From Trichodelitschia bisporula (lineage: Eukaryota > Ascomycota > Dothideomycetes > Phaeotrichales > Phaeotrichaceae), in NCBI GenBank assembly GCA_010356995.1, contig ML996707.1, positions 62,001 to 126,000 on the forward strand: DNA of 64,000 nt, in the 5' to 3' direction. Of the stretch, positions 11,451 through 22,949 are shown in pieces. Made by a program: the position numbers and the translations under genes. The notes under the pieces are model-generated. The model saw only the letters and a program-made list of their open reading frames with translations. It did no database searches and was not told where the DNA came from. Position 1 is the stretch's first letter, and every line of letters begins with the position of its first letter.

Positions 11451-13326
11451 CGTCCGAGTGGCATCTTTTGAATGTCGACTTGATCTCGCGGGTAGCGTTG
11501 GGCCTTCTATGTTGAAAAATCGTCAAAAACCCTATGATCCTTCATATGGATGTCGTTGACAATACCCCACAGGCACAGAGGTGCCCGATTTCCCCTTGTG
11601 ATTCTCATCCAGTGGCCAAGCGGCCTTGTCTCCGAACCCAGCCGTGCTAGCCCTAAAGTCAGTCCGCGAAGTCCCATCAACAACCTCGTACAAGAACCGG
11701 AAGCAGCTAGCCCTCCTCCTTAAAATAGCCTCCCTCTCCCCATCTCCCCCAGAAAGACCTTCACTTTCAACCTCCCCACCCATCCCGTACATATCCCAAT
11801 TCTTCGTAAAGCTGATGAAGAAAAAGCCCCTTCTTGCAATTGTCCTGCAGCAGCGCCGCCCCTCCCTCCCTCCATCCGCCTGCATATGCACACGGCGCGA
11901 GCACCGGGTCGACTGCCTTGCCTTGCCGCCGCTGCCGTGAGGAGACGTGCTGTCGTTGGTGCGCTTGCGACAGGCTGCGCCGCCGGGCTAGGGGGGGCTG
12001 TTAGTCAGCTGCGGGGTCGGGGTTGGACGGGATGGGCTGATTTGCGCTGGGGATGGAGGCGGTTGGATCGATGGTTGGAGGTCGGAGATGGACGCGGGAA
12101 GAGTACGTTGGAGTGAGGATGGAGGCGCGGATCGCGGGTTGCTTGGAGTTGAGGAGTTATTAGGGAGAATGTGGGGCACTGCCTTGAGAGTGGAGCTGGG
12201 GTGAGAAGGTGCGATGGCTTCATAGACCCCTTGCACGTGTTCATGAGGTCAAAGCCGCGCCGATTGACTTTTCATCACCTTGGTGCTGCTGTTGGTGGGA
12301 TATGCCGGCTTTATGCTTGCCGTGCTCAGGCCTGAAAGGGCGCTGGACGAGACTAGCGGCTTCCAACGGAGGGCCAACCGAGATATATCACCCCATAGAG
12401 CGGACCGTCCACAACCAGGACGACGCTGAATAGATCCAGACAACATCGGCAACTTCAACAACCGTGCCGATGGACCTGAGCTGCATTGATTAGACAGTTC
12501 GGTCCCTCAGTCTGGACCGTATCTTTGCAAGTCGTACGGTCTGGTGGGTCAATAACATCGCCACTTCCACCCAAAAGGACGCAATCATCATTCGCTCTAT
12601 ACACCGACGCCAGCCCGGTCCCAATCGTCGTCTCCTCCAAGCCACGTCGATGAACCATCCCCACGCGTGCTGCGGGCGCCTCGATGGGGAATAGACATCC
12701 CATCACCAGCCTCTCTCCTCCCAAAAGCGTGCCATAACCATCCACAAGAAAACATAGACACCAGACACTACCATTGAGCCCAAGTCTCAATATCCCTCTA
12801 CCTCAAGCAGTCCATCCTCAAGTACCCCTCAGCACCCTTCCAACAACCCCATGTAAAGCCCAATCCCCAAGTAATGATATCGTGAAGCAACACAAACGCC
12901 CCCGCCCCCTCAAACACCACACATGCAAACAATACGCGCATACTCCTCTTTTCATCTAAGCATACAGAGTCAGGAAACCTGTGGCAGCTCAAACCGTAAG
13001 AACAAGAGCATGCGTGAAATATGCATCCTCTCCTAACACCACTCGCTCCACCTGAACTCCACTGCGTCCTGCCCATCGTGAATACCTCCGCCGTGTCGTG
13101 AAAGAAATGAAAAAAGGAGCAGAACAGATTCGGCACAAAGCAAGCTCGTGACCCAAGTCCTCAAACGTCCAAAAGACAAAGAGGAACGAACAAGGCAATG
13201 GGTCAAGCCTCAGGTCTCGCCGTATCCACAAACTATTCTCCGGTTGACTTTCTCTCCTGTACACTCGGCAACGATTCGTAAACCGCAGTCATGTCTCGGT
13301 AGATTCCACTCTGAAGGATACAGGAA
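11331..13326. other. 2-kb stretch without a resolved gene
   Basis: Several minus-strand open frames succeed one another (about 12798-13136, 12455-12790, 11988-12244, 11532-11891), and one junction carries a branch-point-like CTGACTAAC followed by CCCCCCTAG (near 11993-12016). This could be a multi-exon minus-strand gene of unknown family, but I could not find a consistent set of donors or any domain. The segment nearest 13300 should include the 3' UTR of the LAMMER kinase. Confidence 0.3.
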
Positions 13327-15623
13327 TCATGGGTACACGAGACGGTGGTTATGTCGACCTACAGTGTGAGGCGTCAGCTTCTGCTGCTCCGCCAAAGCCT
13401 GCGCGCGCATTTTTTCAACACGAATTCGAGCAGCTTCAGTACCATCGTCCTGGGTGGCCTCCTTGAACCATCGGTGCTTCAGCGCCTCTTTGGCAGTGAT
13501 GCGTTTGTCGGGATTGTACACGAAGATCTTGCGCAGGAGATCGAGGAACTGCCTATTGAACTCGTTTGTGGGCGGGATGGTTTCCTGGGCAATTAGCACC
13601 GGACAGAGTGGCTGGAGTCGACCTACGGTGAGCTTCTTCATCGCACGCACATACTTCCGCGACGCCTTTGTTGTGTCTGTGTTCGGGTAGTCGAGTTTCT
13701 TCTCACGAAATTTGAAGTACCTAGATGATCAGTTTCGATCAAACGGACGACGATTGGCAACGTACTGTGCAGCTGGATTCTTGGACGACGAGCCGCGCTC
13801 ACGGGATAGCACGGTCGTAACCAGGTCGCGGTCAAGCTTCGATTCGCAGACGGCCTCCATCATGGCCAGATGCTCGAGGTTGTCGTGCGTCTGGAACAGC
13901 GCGTCACCCGTGAAGAACTCGACGAGAATGCAGCCGATACTCCAAATATCGCACGGGAAGCTCCAGCCCAGATTGAGTATGATCTCCGGGGCCCGGTAGT
14001 GACGAGTCGACACGACAGACGAGTGGTACTCGTCGTTAAAGGTCGCCGAGCCGAAGTCGATAAGACGAATCTCGGGCTTGAGCAAGACCTTGCGGTGGCG
14101 CGACGTGCGCGACGTGGCGGTCGATGATGACGGAATCGTACGACCGTATGTGAACGTCTGGTACGAATTATCGACCAGCAGGATGTTCTCCGGCTTCAAG
14201 TCCGTATGAATGAGGTTAAGGTCGTGGAGGACTACGCTGTCAGCTAGTTCTTCAAGCGGCCAAGCAACTTACAGGCCACACTCGTCAAAAGCTGCCGCGC
14301 AAACAGCTGAATGTGCGAGTTTGGGAACGGTGTGAACTGGTTGCCCTTCAGAAAGTCGAACACGCTCTGACCGTACAGGTCCGTGACGATGCAGATGTGA
14401 TTTCTGAAATCGAAGCACTCCCGCAGATGAATGCAGCGGTTGACATTTTCACGGTCGTTTTCGGCCAGCGTGGCCAGAACACGCAGTTCAATACGAGACG
14501 CATCGCGATACTTTTGCACTGAGCGAATGATCTTGATCGCGCAGTTGGTGCGGTTAACGCGGTCATAGGCCTCGACGACCTTGCCAAAAGTGCCCTGCCC
14601 GAGGAGGCGCGTAATTTTATCTGACGGTCAGCGGTGAAGAGGGTATGGAAAGAAGTCGAAAAGCGCGGGTGGGGTGGGAATAGGAGGAAGAAAGTGGGAG
14701 GTATAACGGGAAGAGGAAGAATCATGACTTACAGCGCTCAGTCAGATCAGTGTTCGGCTGCACGTTGTAGTGTCCATCGTCGTCATCGACCTTCTGGTCT
14801 TTACGGCTCGAACGCTGACAAATTAGCAGTCTCCTTGCACAGAGCTGAAAAGACTTACATCCGGCACAATGTCGACATGCACGTCGCGGGCCTTGATCGG
14901 CGGGCGGGGCGGCGGCACGTACGAGCTGAATGGCGACAGTTCGCCGCGGCCCTTCGCTGCCTCAGTCTCCTCGGCAGCAACAGCGGCTCGTGTGCGCTTG
15001 CGCTTTTGTCCAACGGCCGTCGTGTCGAGCGGACGTACGTTGCCAGCTTGCGAGGCGAGCGACGTCGCAGCGGACGTGTTGTAGGCGGCCGTTGTACGAT
15101 CCGTCGACGCGGTGTTATTCGATGAAGAGGTCCCGTAGTAGGCCGGCGTCTGCGTCGTCGAGTACGTTTGCTGATACACTGGATCGAATGTTTGCCCGTT
15201 GGTCCGGCGCTTCTTATCGGTATGGCGGGTCATCGTGTTTGAGGGGGCTTGCTCTCGTGGAGGCGTGTCGGCGATGACGATGACCTCTGTCGGAACGCCG
15301 TTCTTGTAAAACTGGTTCCAATCCACAGGGCGGCGGCGCGACATGTCAGAAGTCGATGATGTGCGGGTGTCGAGGTCAGTGGAGGTGGTAGCAGGAGCGT
15401 TCAAGTGAGTGGGCAGTCGACTCGTGGCTGCAGTACGGGCGACATCGGTCGCGGACGCAGAATACCCGTTGGCCCCGTTGGCAGCGTAGTGCGCCCGGGT
15501 TTGGCGGGTTGCCGGCGGGTGAATGTGCGAGTGAGGCAGCTGGTCGTTGTGGTGAGGGTCAAATTGGTAATTGTAGTTGTTCGGGTGTGGCAGGACGGCA
15601 GCAGCCGCAGAGGAAGCCGACAT
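13327..15623 (-). CDS. LKH1: LAMMER/CLK-family dual-specificity protein kinase
   Basis: Five exons on the minus strand: 15623-14859, 14814-14733, 14620-14273, 14231-13766 and 13720-13327; 684 aa. The first 280 residues are a disordered Ser/Thr/Asn-rich region with a basic KRKRTR patch. The kinase domain follows: glycine loop [16 protein letters not shown] lysine, [10 protein letters not shown] catalytic loop, LIDFGSATF and RAPEIIL. The LAMMER segment is EHLAMMEAV, so the last residue of the family motif EHLAMMER is Ala rather than Arg. Family knowledge: fungal members (Kns1, Lkh1) phosphorylate SR-type and other proteins and act in growth, stress and morphology control. The last residues after LTPHT are less certain because a GTAGGT lies there. 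Confidence 0.92.
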
Positions 15624-18556
15624 GGCTAAGGTTGAAGCTGATGATCGATTATTCGACTGTCGAAGATATCGATTGTCGGCGGTGGAGTGGGGACGCTAGG
15701 TGTTCATATCAGACGAGAGCAGGTGAAGAAGGTGCGTGTTGATGGTTGCGTCGGTTGCTCGAGGGTGTTCCCACGTTGTGTCGAGCGGGTGCGGATCTTC
15801 GGCTTCCGTCACCTTCCAAGAGACACGCTCAGCCTGTGCAGACGGCGCCAGTGGGGAGGACTGCTGGCTGAGCGCACGTCCTTGACGCGTATTTTGGGAC
15901 GATGAATGGTTTGACGATGTGGACAGTGTTTGTCTTAGCCCGAAGCAAAGGTGACAGAAGCAGAGTTGTTGCGGGGGGGGGGGGACGAAATCTGCAGAGC
16001 AAGGGACGAGGAGGCTGCAGATGGGGGAGAGCTGACGACTTGAGAGCCGGGGTGAGGTGGATTGAGAATGAACCGGGTGAAAGCGTTGGGTATCGTGCGA
16101 GATGAGGAAAAGGGTGGGTTGGTGAAGGGACGAGAGCAGACTTTAGGTTGCGGTGCAGGTTTCGTCGCTACGAAGAGCGGAAGCAAGAATTTTCAGGGTG
16201 GTTTGGAGGAAAGAGGAAGAGGTGTTCTGAGCGGGGAGCAGGTTGAAGGAAGTGGAGGAAGTGGATGGAGCGCAGCGCGGCAGAGTCAAGTCAAAAAGTG
16301 TTGTTCTTTGCGCTTGACGCCTGCGCACACACCCCGGGAAGCACCGCCGAGAAACGAAGACGAATGAGTGGGGAAGAAGGAGGAGGCGGGATGGGGGGGG
16401 ATTGGGGGAGGGGGGGGGAGGGATGGCACTTGGGGGATATGTACCACGGTACGAATGGCGTTGAATGAGGGGAAAGCGAAGCTGGATGGTACCGTAGTAG
16501 AGCGAAGATCTTTATGTCGGGATGTACGGGTACGGGTACGTATTGAATGTTGAATGCTGAATGTCGAACAGACGTCGGGATATGCGGCTAGACAGGACCG
16601 AAGCAATGTACGGATTAGTGCTGATTAGATTTCGAAGCAGAACAGTGACGAGAGAGGGATCGAGAACTGGCAGCGCTGAAGTTGCTCCGGTGAAGCGTCT
16701 CACCAAGGGCAGGCGAGCGAGCCTGACTACTAGAAGGGTTTGGAAGCGGGTGACGAAGACTGGAGTCTACGGAGTACTGTACCGTACTTTGTAGAGAAGT
16801 CGACACCTTTCAATCTTCTATTGCTATGGATCTGGCCACAGCATCAGAGTGAATTGAATCCGCCCGTTTGGCATACTGTCTGCTTGTGCTTAAGATGGAC
16901 GTAGATGCGGACGTCACTCCCCATTCGAAAGGTGCTGGTTGCTGGTGGCGAGGATGCTCGCTGGATCGTAGTATTTCATCTTCTCGGAGGCTGAGACACT
17001 ATCCGCGAATTTTTTTCGATGCTCGAATTCGATTCTACTGCCATTGTCCCAATAAATAGTCCGCGAGACGTCGGACTTTGATGCTCGCCGACCATGGGGA
17101 CGTTATCGCCATGTTGTCGCAACGTGCCCAGTTACGTAGCGTACCACTTTGTTCAAAAAGCGTTCTTGATGCTAGTTGAAATAAGGAAGTGGGCTCGCTT
17201 CGAATGGCCTTCGAGCGGCTTCAAACAAGAAGAGGCTCGTTTCGACGCGTGATGCAGCGTTTTCTCCTCTTCGCTTCAGATGCATCCCACTTCTCCCTAC
17301 CTACTGTACAGTAGTAACCTTGCCGCCTTCATCGTGACATACATGGCTGAGCAGAGGGAAAGCGACGCCCCACCCTACACCTCGGTCTGGCCACCAGCGC
17401 CGCTTCCGCCGGTTCTACGGCATCACGGCGTCTTATTCCTCCAAACTATCAACGTCTACCTATCCAAGATGCCCCGTCTCCTCACGTTTCGTCACTCCAG
17501 TTCGACTTCATCTCTTCGTCGCCCCTCATCGCCCTCATCGCCTTCATCGCTAGTCGCCACTCGCCCAACCATCTTAAGCGCGGTTGCAGCAAGCGGACGT
17601 GCGCCACGTCTTGGCCTACTGTCGTCCCGAGCGTCTTCATCAACTCATCTCCCGTCCTTCTAGCCTCTCTGCTCTGGTAAATGCAGAACGTACAATAATG
17701 GTACAATGCGGTGCGAGTCGAGTCCGCTCTGTGTATTAAGTATCATGTAGCTCCACTCTCACGCAATACAGTACGAATCTGCCCTCTCTCGACTCCGTCA
17801 ATCCCATCGCTCCCTTTATGCTCAACCATCCCCGCAACATCTCCTCCCCTACTGATGAGTCCCTCCCGCCCTTTCCGCCATCACGACCATACCCTTCCCA
17901 CAAGAAGGAAAAAAAATGTCCCCCAGTCCAGTACAGTAACCCTCGAGGCACTCGACGATCCCCCGCCCTCGTTCGCTGCAAATGCCGGTGCCATTACTGG
18001 ACTCCGCTATAGCCTTGAAACAACCGCGGCGAAACCTGCAATGCACGGCCCTTTCCCAGTCTCCCCTCCCCGAACTCGTCCCTCTTCCCATATTAGGCTC
18101 ACCAAGTCCAGCCCCCGGACTGACTTCTTATGCTGCGCTCCGCTAGAAGCAAGGTGCCAGAATGTTGCACCCAGAACCCCACCCGTTGTCCATGAACCTC
18201 GTCTAGCTGCTTGCTTAATCTACTTGATTGCAGAGCGACCACGCGCTCGGTCGAAGGACGCTCGGTCGAAGGACGCTCAAGGCGCCACATTGTTTCGGGC
18301 ACCTTACCTGTGTCGACGGTCACGGCTCTCGGCCGGGGCTAGCAGCGAGAGACTCGAGGCCGAGAGCGAGAATGGGCTTACGCCGAAGACATTGTACCGA
18401 CATGACAGGAGCTGAGATCACTGTGTCCACGGACAGTGGCAATATGTCTCGCACTGTCTTCAATTGCATTCCGAGACTGAAATACTGCTAGGCGTTCCAC
18501 ATAACACGATCCTGCGTTCCACTCGTCGTCCAACGTCCATCGTTCGACGCTGTCGG
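15624..18556. other. 2.9-kb region upstream of the LAMMER kinase
   Basis: The longest gap between confident genes in the first half of the window. Next to the kinase the plus strand is purine/G-rich with long G runs (about 15966-15977 and 16388-16427), so the kinase sense strand is C-rich. Around 17280-17670 a plus-strand frame could encode a 64-residue Ser-rich peptide starting MPRLLTFRH, but nothing corroborates it. Probably the kinase regulatory region and leader plus the 3' side of the aminotransferase gene. Confidence 0.35.
16388..16427 (+). other. G-tract cluster (possible G-quadruplex)
   Basis: Four or more runs of three to ten G separated by one to four bases lie within 40 bp on the plus strand, about 770 bp upstream of the kinase ATG. 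The pattern satisfies the usual G-quadruplex rule. Whether it lies in promoter or leader is not known. Confidence 0.6.
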
Positions 18557-20138
18557 CTATTCCAGCGCCGTGAAGAATTCTAGCACCACTCGCGCCGCCA
18601 GGTCCACTGTGTGCTCCATCTCTGCCTGTGTAATGTTGAATGCCGGCGCCAGCAGGACGTGGTCGCCTGTGTGTCCGTTGGCTGTGCCAGTACCGGGGTA
18701 GACTGAGATGCTGTACTCGGGCTCCATGCCTGGGGCATTGGCATGGCTCTCGAATTGGTAGGTATCAACTCACCTTTCTCGTGGATGCGCATGGCAATCT
18801 TCAGTGCCGGGTCAAACGGTTCCTTGGTCGTCTTGTCCTTGACAAGCTCAATCTGCGCTTGTCAGCTCATGTTAAGTTCTGTGGAGGACGAGGAAGATTA
18901 ACCCCCCAGAAGAAACCCCTTCCCCGCACATCCCCCACATACCGACAATCTGCGAGCTTATCCCGCAGCCGCTGGCCCATCCCCTCTCCCAGTCGCGCTA
19001 CATTCGCCACTAAATTCTCCTCTCTCACAATTCTTTGCACCTCCAGGGCTGCCGCACACGCCATGGGATGCGCCTGGTATGTTTGCCCATGCACAAACAC
19101 CCCCGTGCCCGCAGTCAGCACGTCGACGACGGAACGATTGACCAACACGCCCGCCACGGGAGCGTACCCGCCTCCGAGCCCCTTGCCAATTGTTTGGATA
19201 TCCGGGACAACACCCTCGGCTTGCCACGCGTGCAGCGTGCCGCACCGCCCCATGCCGCTCATGACTTCGTCGAGGATGAGCAATGCGCCGTGCTTGCGGA
19301 CCACGGCAGCAATAGCGGGAAAGTATCCAGGCACGGGAGGAACGCAGCCGAGGGCCTGATTGGCGTTAGTACCTCGTTGAGCAACAAGACAGGAGCATAG
19401 AAGGGTAACTCACCGCTCCCACCACCGTCTCCGCCACGAATGCACACACCCTCCCCTCGCCGAGCTCCTTGAACTTTGCATCCAGTTCTGCTGCCAATCG
19501 CGCGACATATTCTCCATCGCTCTCGCCCTCCCGTCGCCCGCGGTACGCATTACACGCCGAGACGCGCGCTCCGGGCGCGAGCAGCGGCTCGTAGATGGCG
19601 CGCCGACCAGCGTGGCCGCTTGCTCCGAGCGCTCCGAGGGTGTTGCCGTGGTAGGAGCCGTCGCGGCTGATGAAAAGTGTGCGCGAGGACTCGGGATTGG
19701 GCTTCTCGAGGTGGTATTGGCGGGCGAGCTTGAGGGCAGCTTCGGTTGCTTCGGAGCCTGAATGAAGAGTTACGACGCGAGCATCATGACGCGGACGGAA
19801 CCTGTACCGGAGCTCACGATCAACGCTCGGGTCATCTTGCCCCCTGTTCCGACAGCAAGCTCGGCACAGAGCTCTTCTGCAGCAGACGTCCCGAAGAAGA
19901 GACTGTGACAGTAGGCTACGCTGTCTAACTGCTTGTTTATGGCGGCCCGGACGCGGGCGTTGCCATGACCGAGACAGGCGACTGCTGCACCGGTAGTGGC
20001 GTCGAGGAATGTCTGCCCGTTCGAGAGGGTTATGTATGACCCCGAGGCGTGGGTTACGACTGGGGGCGTGTGGTGGAGTGTACGGTGAAGGACGTGAGAA
20101 GGCACGAGGTTTGGGGGGTGCGTTGAAGGTACAGCCAT
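18557..20138 (-). CDS. Class III PLP-dependent aminotransferase
   Basis: Five exons on the minus strand: 20138-19808, 19757-19414, 19355-18903, 18852-18774 and 18729-18557; 459 aa, normal for the family. The start MAVPSTHPP is the first ATG giving a family-like N-terminus; an ATG eight codons upstream is possible. Key features: ASGSYITLSNG and ATTGAAVACLGHG near the start, SSGSEATEAALKLAR rebuilt across intron 1, LILDEVMSGMGRCG with cofactor Asp near 254, TIGKGLGGGYAP with the PLP lysine near 283, and YPGTGTANGHTGDHVLLAP near the end. Introns are 42-58 nt. It belongs with fungal omega-amino-acid/DAPA-type aminotransferases, but the substrate cannot be decided by eye. No targeting signal is evident. 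Confidence 0.92.
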
Positions 20139-21272
20139 TCTTGCGGTGAATTGAGGGCACAATTAGAGGATGTTGAGTTGGAACGTAAGGACGACGGAGT
20201 GGGTACTATGATGGCTATCTGACAGAGAGAGCTAGTGCAAAACGTGCCCCACGCTCATGCAGCTCGATACGAAGGTCGCCAGGACAGTTTGCACAGGAAC
20301 CGAGATGGTGAGGATCAGTCATGGTACAGTGACAGCGGGACGGAGGCTTCACTCAGGAGCCTACCATGGTATGTGGCTCGAACTCACGATTGACAGAAAG
20401 CTTCACGATGTGCAAGCTTGTGCCGTCAGTTGCGATGTCGGAGGTGAAAGTGCGGGGGAGGTGAGGTTGAGGATGCGGCCTGTGATTGGAGGGGCATGTG
20501 TCGAGGATGGAAGTCATACTTTGAGACTGGAGCAGCCATTCAAAGCCGGAATGTGCCTTCAGCACCTGGCCTTCGGTAAGCCTCAATACGATATCGTGGC
20601 CCTTGAATAGTTCGTATGTCTCCATACCCGTATTCGTCCATCAGAACTCTGGCCACGGAGATACAAGGACTCGCTTCGAGCGGGTAGTGGCATATGGACA
20701 GGGCCAGTTCAGGTTAAGCGGCCGATGCAGCAAACCGATGCACCAAGCCGATGTGGTGCGCTGTCGAAGCCGAGTAGCCACGCTGTCTCTTCCTCGGGTC
20801 AAGAATTGATGTACAACAAAGACTCCCACGACTCAGATCCTCGGGTCGGTCAGATCAATGCCAGATGGGAGTCAGTCTCAGCTACAATGTACCGTACCGT
20901 ATACCATCGAGAAGAGGCAAGCCCGCACTACGGAGTACGGATGTACTCGAGACCCATCTTTGGATATGACAGACAGACCAGAAGCCATTACTACCTGTAC
21001 ATCCGTAGCACCACAGCCGCCGCTGTCTCAACCTCACCATCATGAGCTTCCCAATCCAGCACCCCCAGCCACTCTTGGCAGGCACCATAAGCCTATAGCC
21101 CACCCCTGCCCGCCACCCGTCGGCCTAGCAACCCTGGCGGTCCTGCGCCATCAGCCACGGGCGTCACGCGATAGCATCTGCTGCCTTGAGCTTCGCCTCC
21201 ATGCATTGCTCTCATCCGAACTTCACTTCCATCCCTCACTCTGCCGTGGAGTGAACCCATTTCTATCCAGTC
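20139..21272. promoter_or_regulatory. Divergent intergenic region, aminotransferase / aminopeptidase
   Basis: About 1.1 kb between two head-to-head start codons. No gene is supported. The right part (20990-21270) becomes CT-rich as a leader for the aminopeptidase. No shared motif was recognised. Confidence 0.4.
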
Positions 21273-22851
21273 ATGATCCTCTCTAAACCCATTCTCCTCG
21301 CCGCCACCGCCGCGGCTCTGCGCACCCCCTTCCAGGTCCCTATCGATAGCACGGCGGGGAGTGGCACCGATGTCGGCGATATCAACGGCAAGCTCCCGCT
21401 CGTCGACTCCGAGAAGCTGCAGGCCCTCATCAAAGGCGATGCGCTGCTCGCTCGCGCGGAGAAGCTGTACGCCATCGCACAGCTCAGTGAGGACGAGTAC
21501 AACCACCCGACGCGCGTGATCGGCAGCGAAGGCACGTCGCCCTCGCTCCTCCCCTCCCTCTCACCTACTAACCGCCACAGGTCACATCGGCACCATCGAG
21601 TACATCTACTCGTCTCTCGCTGCGCTGGGTAACTACTACAAGCTTTCGAACCAGTCCTTCCCCGCCGTCAGCGGGAATGTTTTCGAGTCGCGCCTCGTCC
21701 TCGGGCACTCCGTCCCGGCGACGGCGCAGCCCATGGGTCTCACTCCCGCTACTGCAAACAAAGAGCCGGTCTACGGACCTCTCGTCCTCGTCGCTGACGA
21801 CGGCTGCGACGCCGTTGACTACCCCTCCTCCGTGGCTGGCGCTATCGCCCTCATCCAACGCGGTACCTGCCCCTTCGGCACGAAGTCGGCACTCGCAGGG
21901 CAGGCAGGTGCACGCGCCGCCGTCGTGTACAATAACGAGCCCGGTGGCGTGTCGGGCACGCTGGGCACGCCGTCGCCGGATCACATCGCGACGTTCGGCG
22001 TGTCGAGCGAGGAGGCAGCGCCGTTTATCGACGCGCTGAAGAGTGGAGAGAGCGTAGATGCGATCGCGTACATTGACGCCGAGGTTGTGTCCATTAGCAC
22101 GACGAATGTGATCGCGCAGACCGCGGGGGGCGATCAAGATAATTGCGTCATGCTCGGCGCGCACTCGGATAGCGTTGAGGCGGGACCGGGGATTAACGAT
22201 GATGGGTCGGGCAGTCTGACCCTGCTTGAGGTCGCGAAGCAGCTTACGAAATTCGGGGTTAAGAATTGCGTCCGCTTTGCGTGGTGGGCGGGCGAGGAAG
22301 AGGGCTTGCTCGGGTCGGATTATTACGTTGCGCAGCTTCCGGCGAAGGAGAACGTCAAGATTCGCCTGTTTATGGACTACGACATGCTTGGGAGCCCGAA
22401 CTACGCCTTCCAGGTGTATGATGCGCGCGACAAGGTGAATCCAAAGGGTAGCCAGGCGCTGCGCGATTTGTACACGAGCTGGTATGAGCGCCGGGGGTTG
22501 AACTGGACGTATATCCCGTTTGATGGGCGGAGCGACTATGATGGGTTCATTCGGAACGGCATCCCTGGGGGTGGTATCGCGACGGGTGCGGAGGGGATCA
22601 AGACGGACGAGGAGGAGAAGGCGTTTGGTGGGCGGGCGGGCGACTGGTATGATCCGTGCTACCACCAGCTGTGCGATGATGTGGGGAACGTGAATGTTAC
22701 GGCGTGGGTTATTAATAGCCGGCTGGTTGCGCATTCGGTGGCGACGTATGCTGTGTCGCTGGAGGATTTCCCCGAGCGTAAGCTGGAGGAGGTGCGGAGC
22801 GCGATGGCGGAGACGGGGTGGAAGTACCATGGGCACAAGCTTGTGGTTTAG
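21273..22851 (+). CDS. APE3: Secreted/vacuolar M28 aminopeptidase with PA domain (aminopeptidase Y-like)
   Basis: Two exons, 21273-21531 and 21581-22851, 509 aa (yeast Ape3 is about 537). An N-terminal hydrophobic signal (ILLAATAAAL) precedes a propeptide-like stretch. A protease-associated domain follows (LIQRGTCPFGTKSALAGQAG), then the M28 metallopeptidase domain. Zinc ligands can be placed: GAHSDSV His near 281, GINDDGSG Asp near 293, GEEEGLLGS Glu pair near 325, DYDMLGSPN Asp near 352 and CYHQLCDD His near 448. The intron must use a GC donor (GAAG|GCACGT...CCACAG|GT): only that junction restores the conserved GSEGHIGTIEYI. Several N-glycosylation sequons are present. Role by family: broad-specificity aminopeptidase in vacuole or medium. 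Confidence 0.93.
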
Positions 22852-22949
22852 ATGGGGTGTTTATGTATGTTAGAGCGGCGGTGGATGGTGGTGTCCTGAT
22901 TCTTTTGTGTTTATAGAAGTTCGATCCTGGATAGTCATAGACCTATCTT

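Noticed and set aside
17280-17663. Plus-strand frame with a Ser-rich C-terminal part
   Set aside because: Low-complexity, no homology recalled, no promoter or splice evidence.
17711-18415. 234-codon plus-strand open frame
   Set aside because: Composition is proline/arginine-rich noise with poor codon use; no domain.
21568-22836. Long minus-strand frame (422 codons) opposite the aminopeptidase
   Set aside because: Antisense shadow; the plus strand has all M28 metal ligands.
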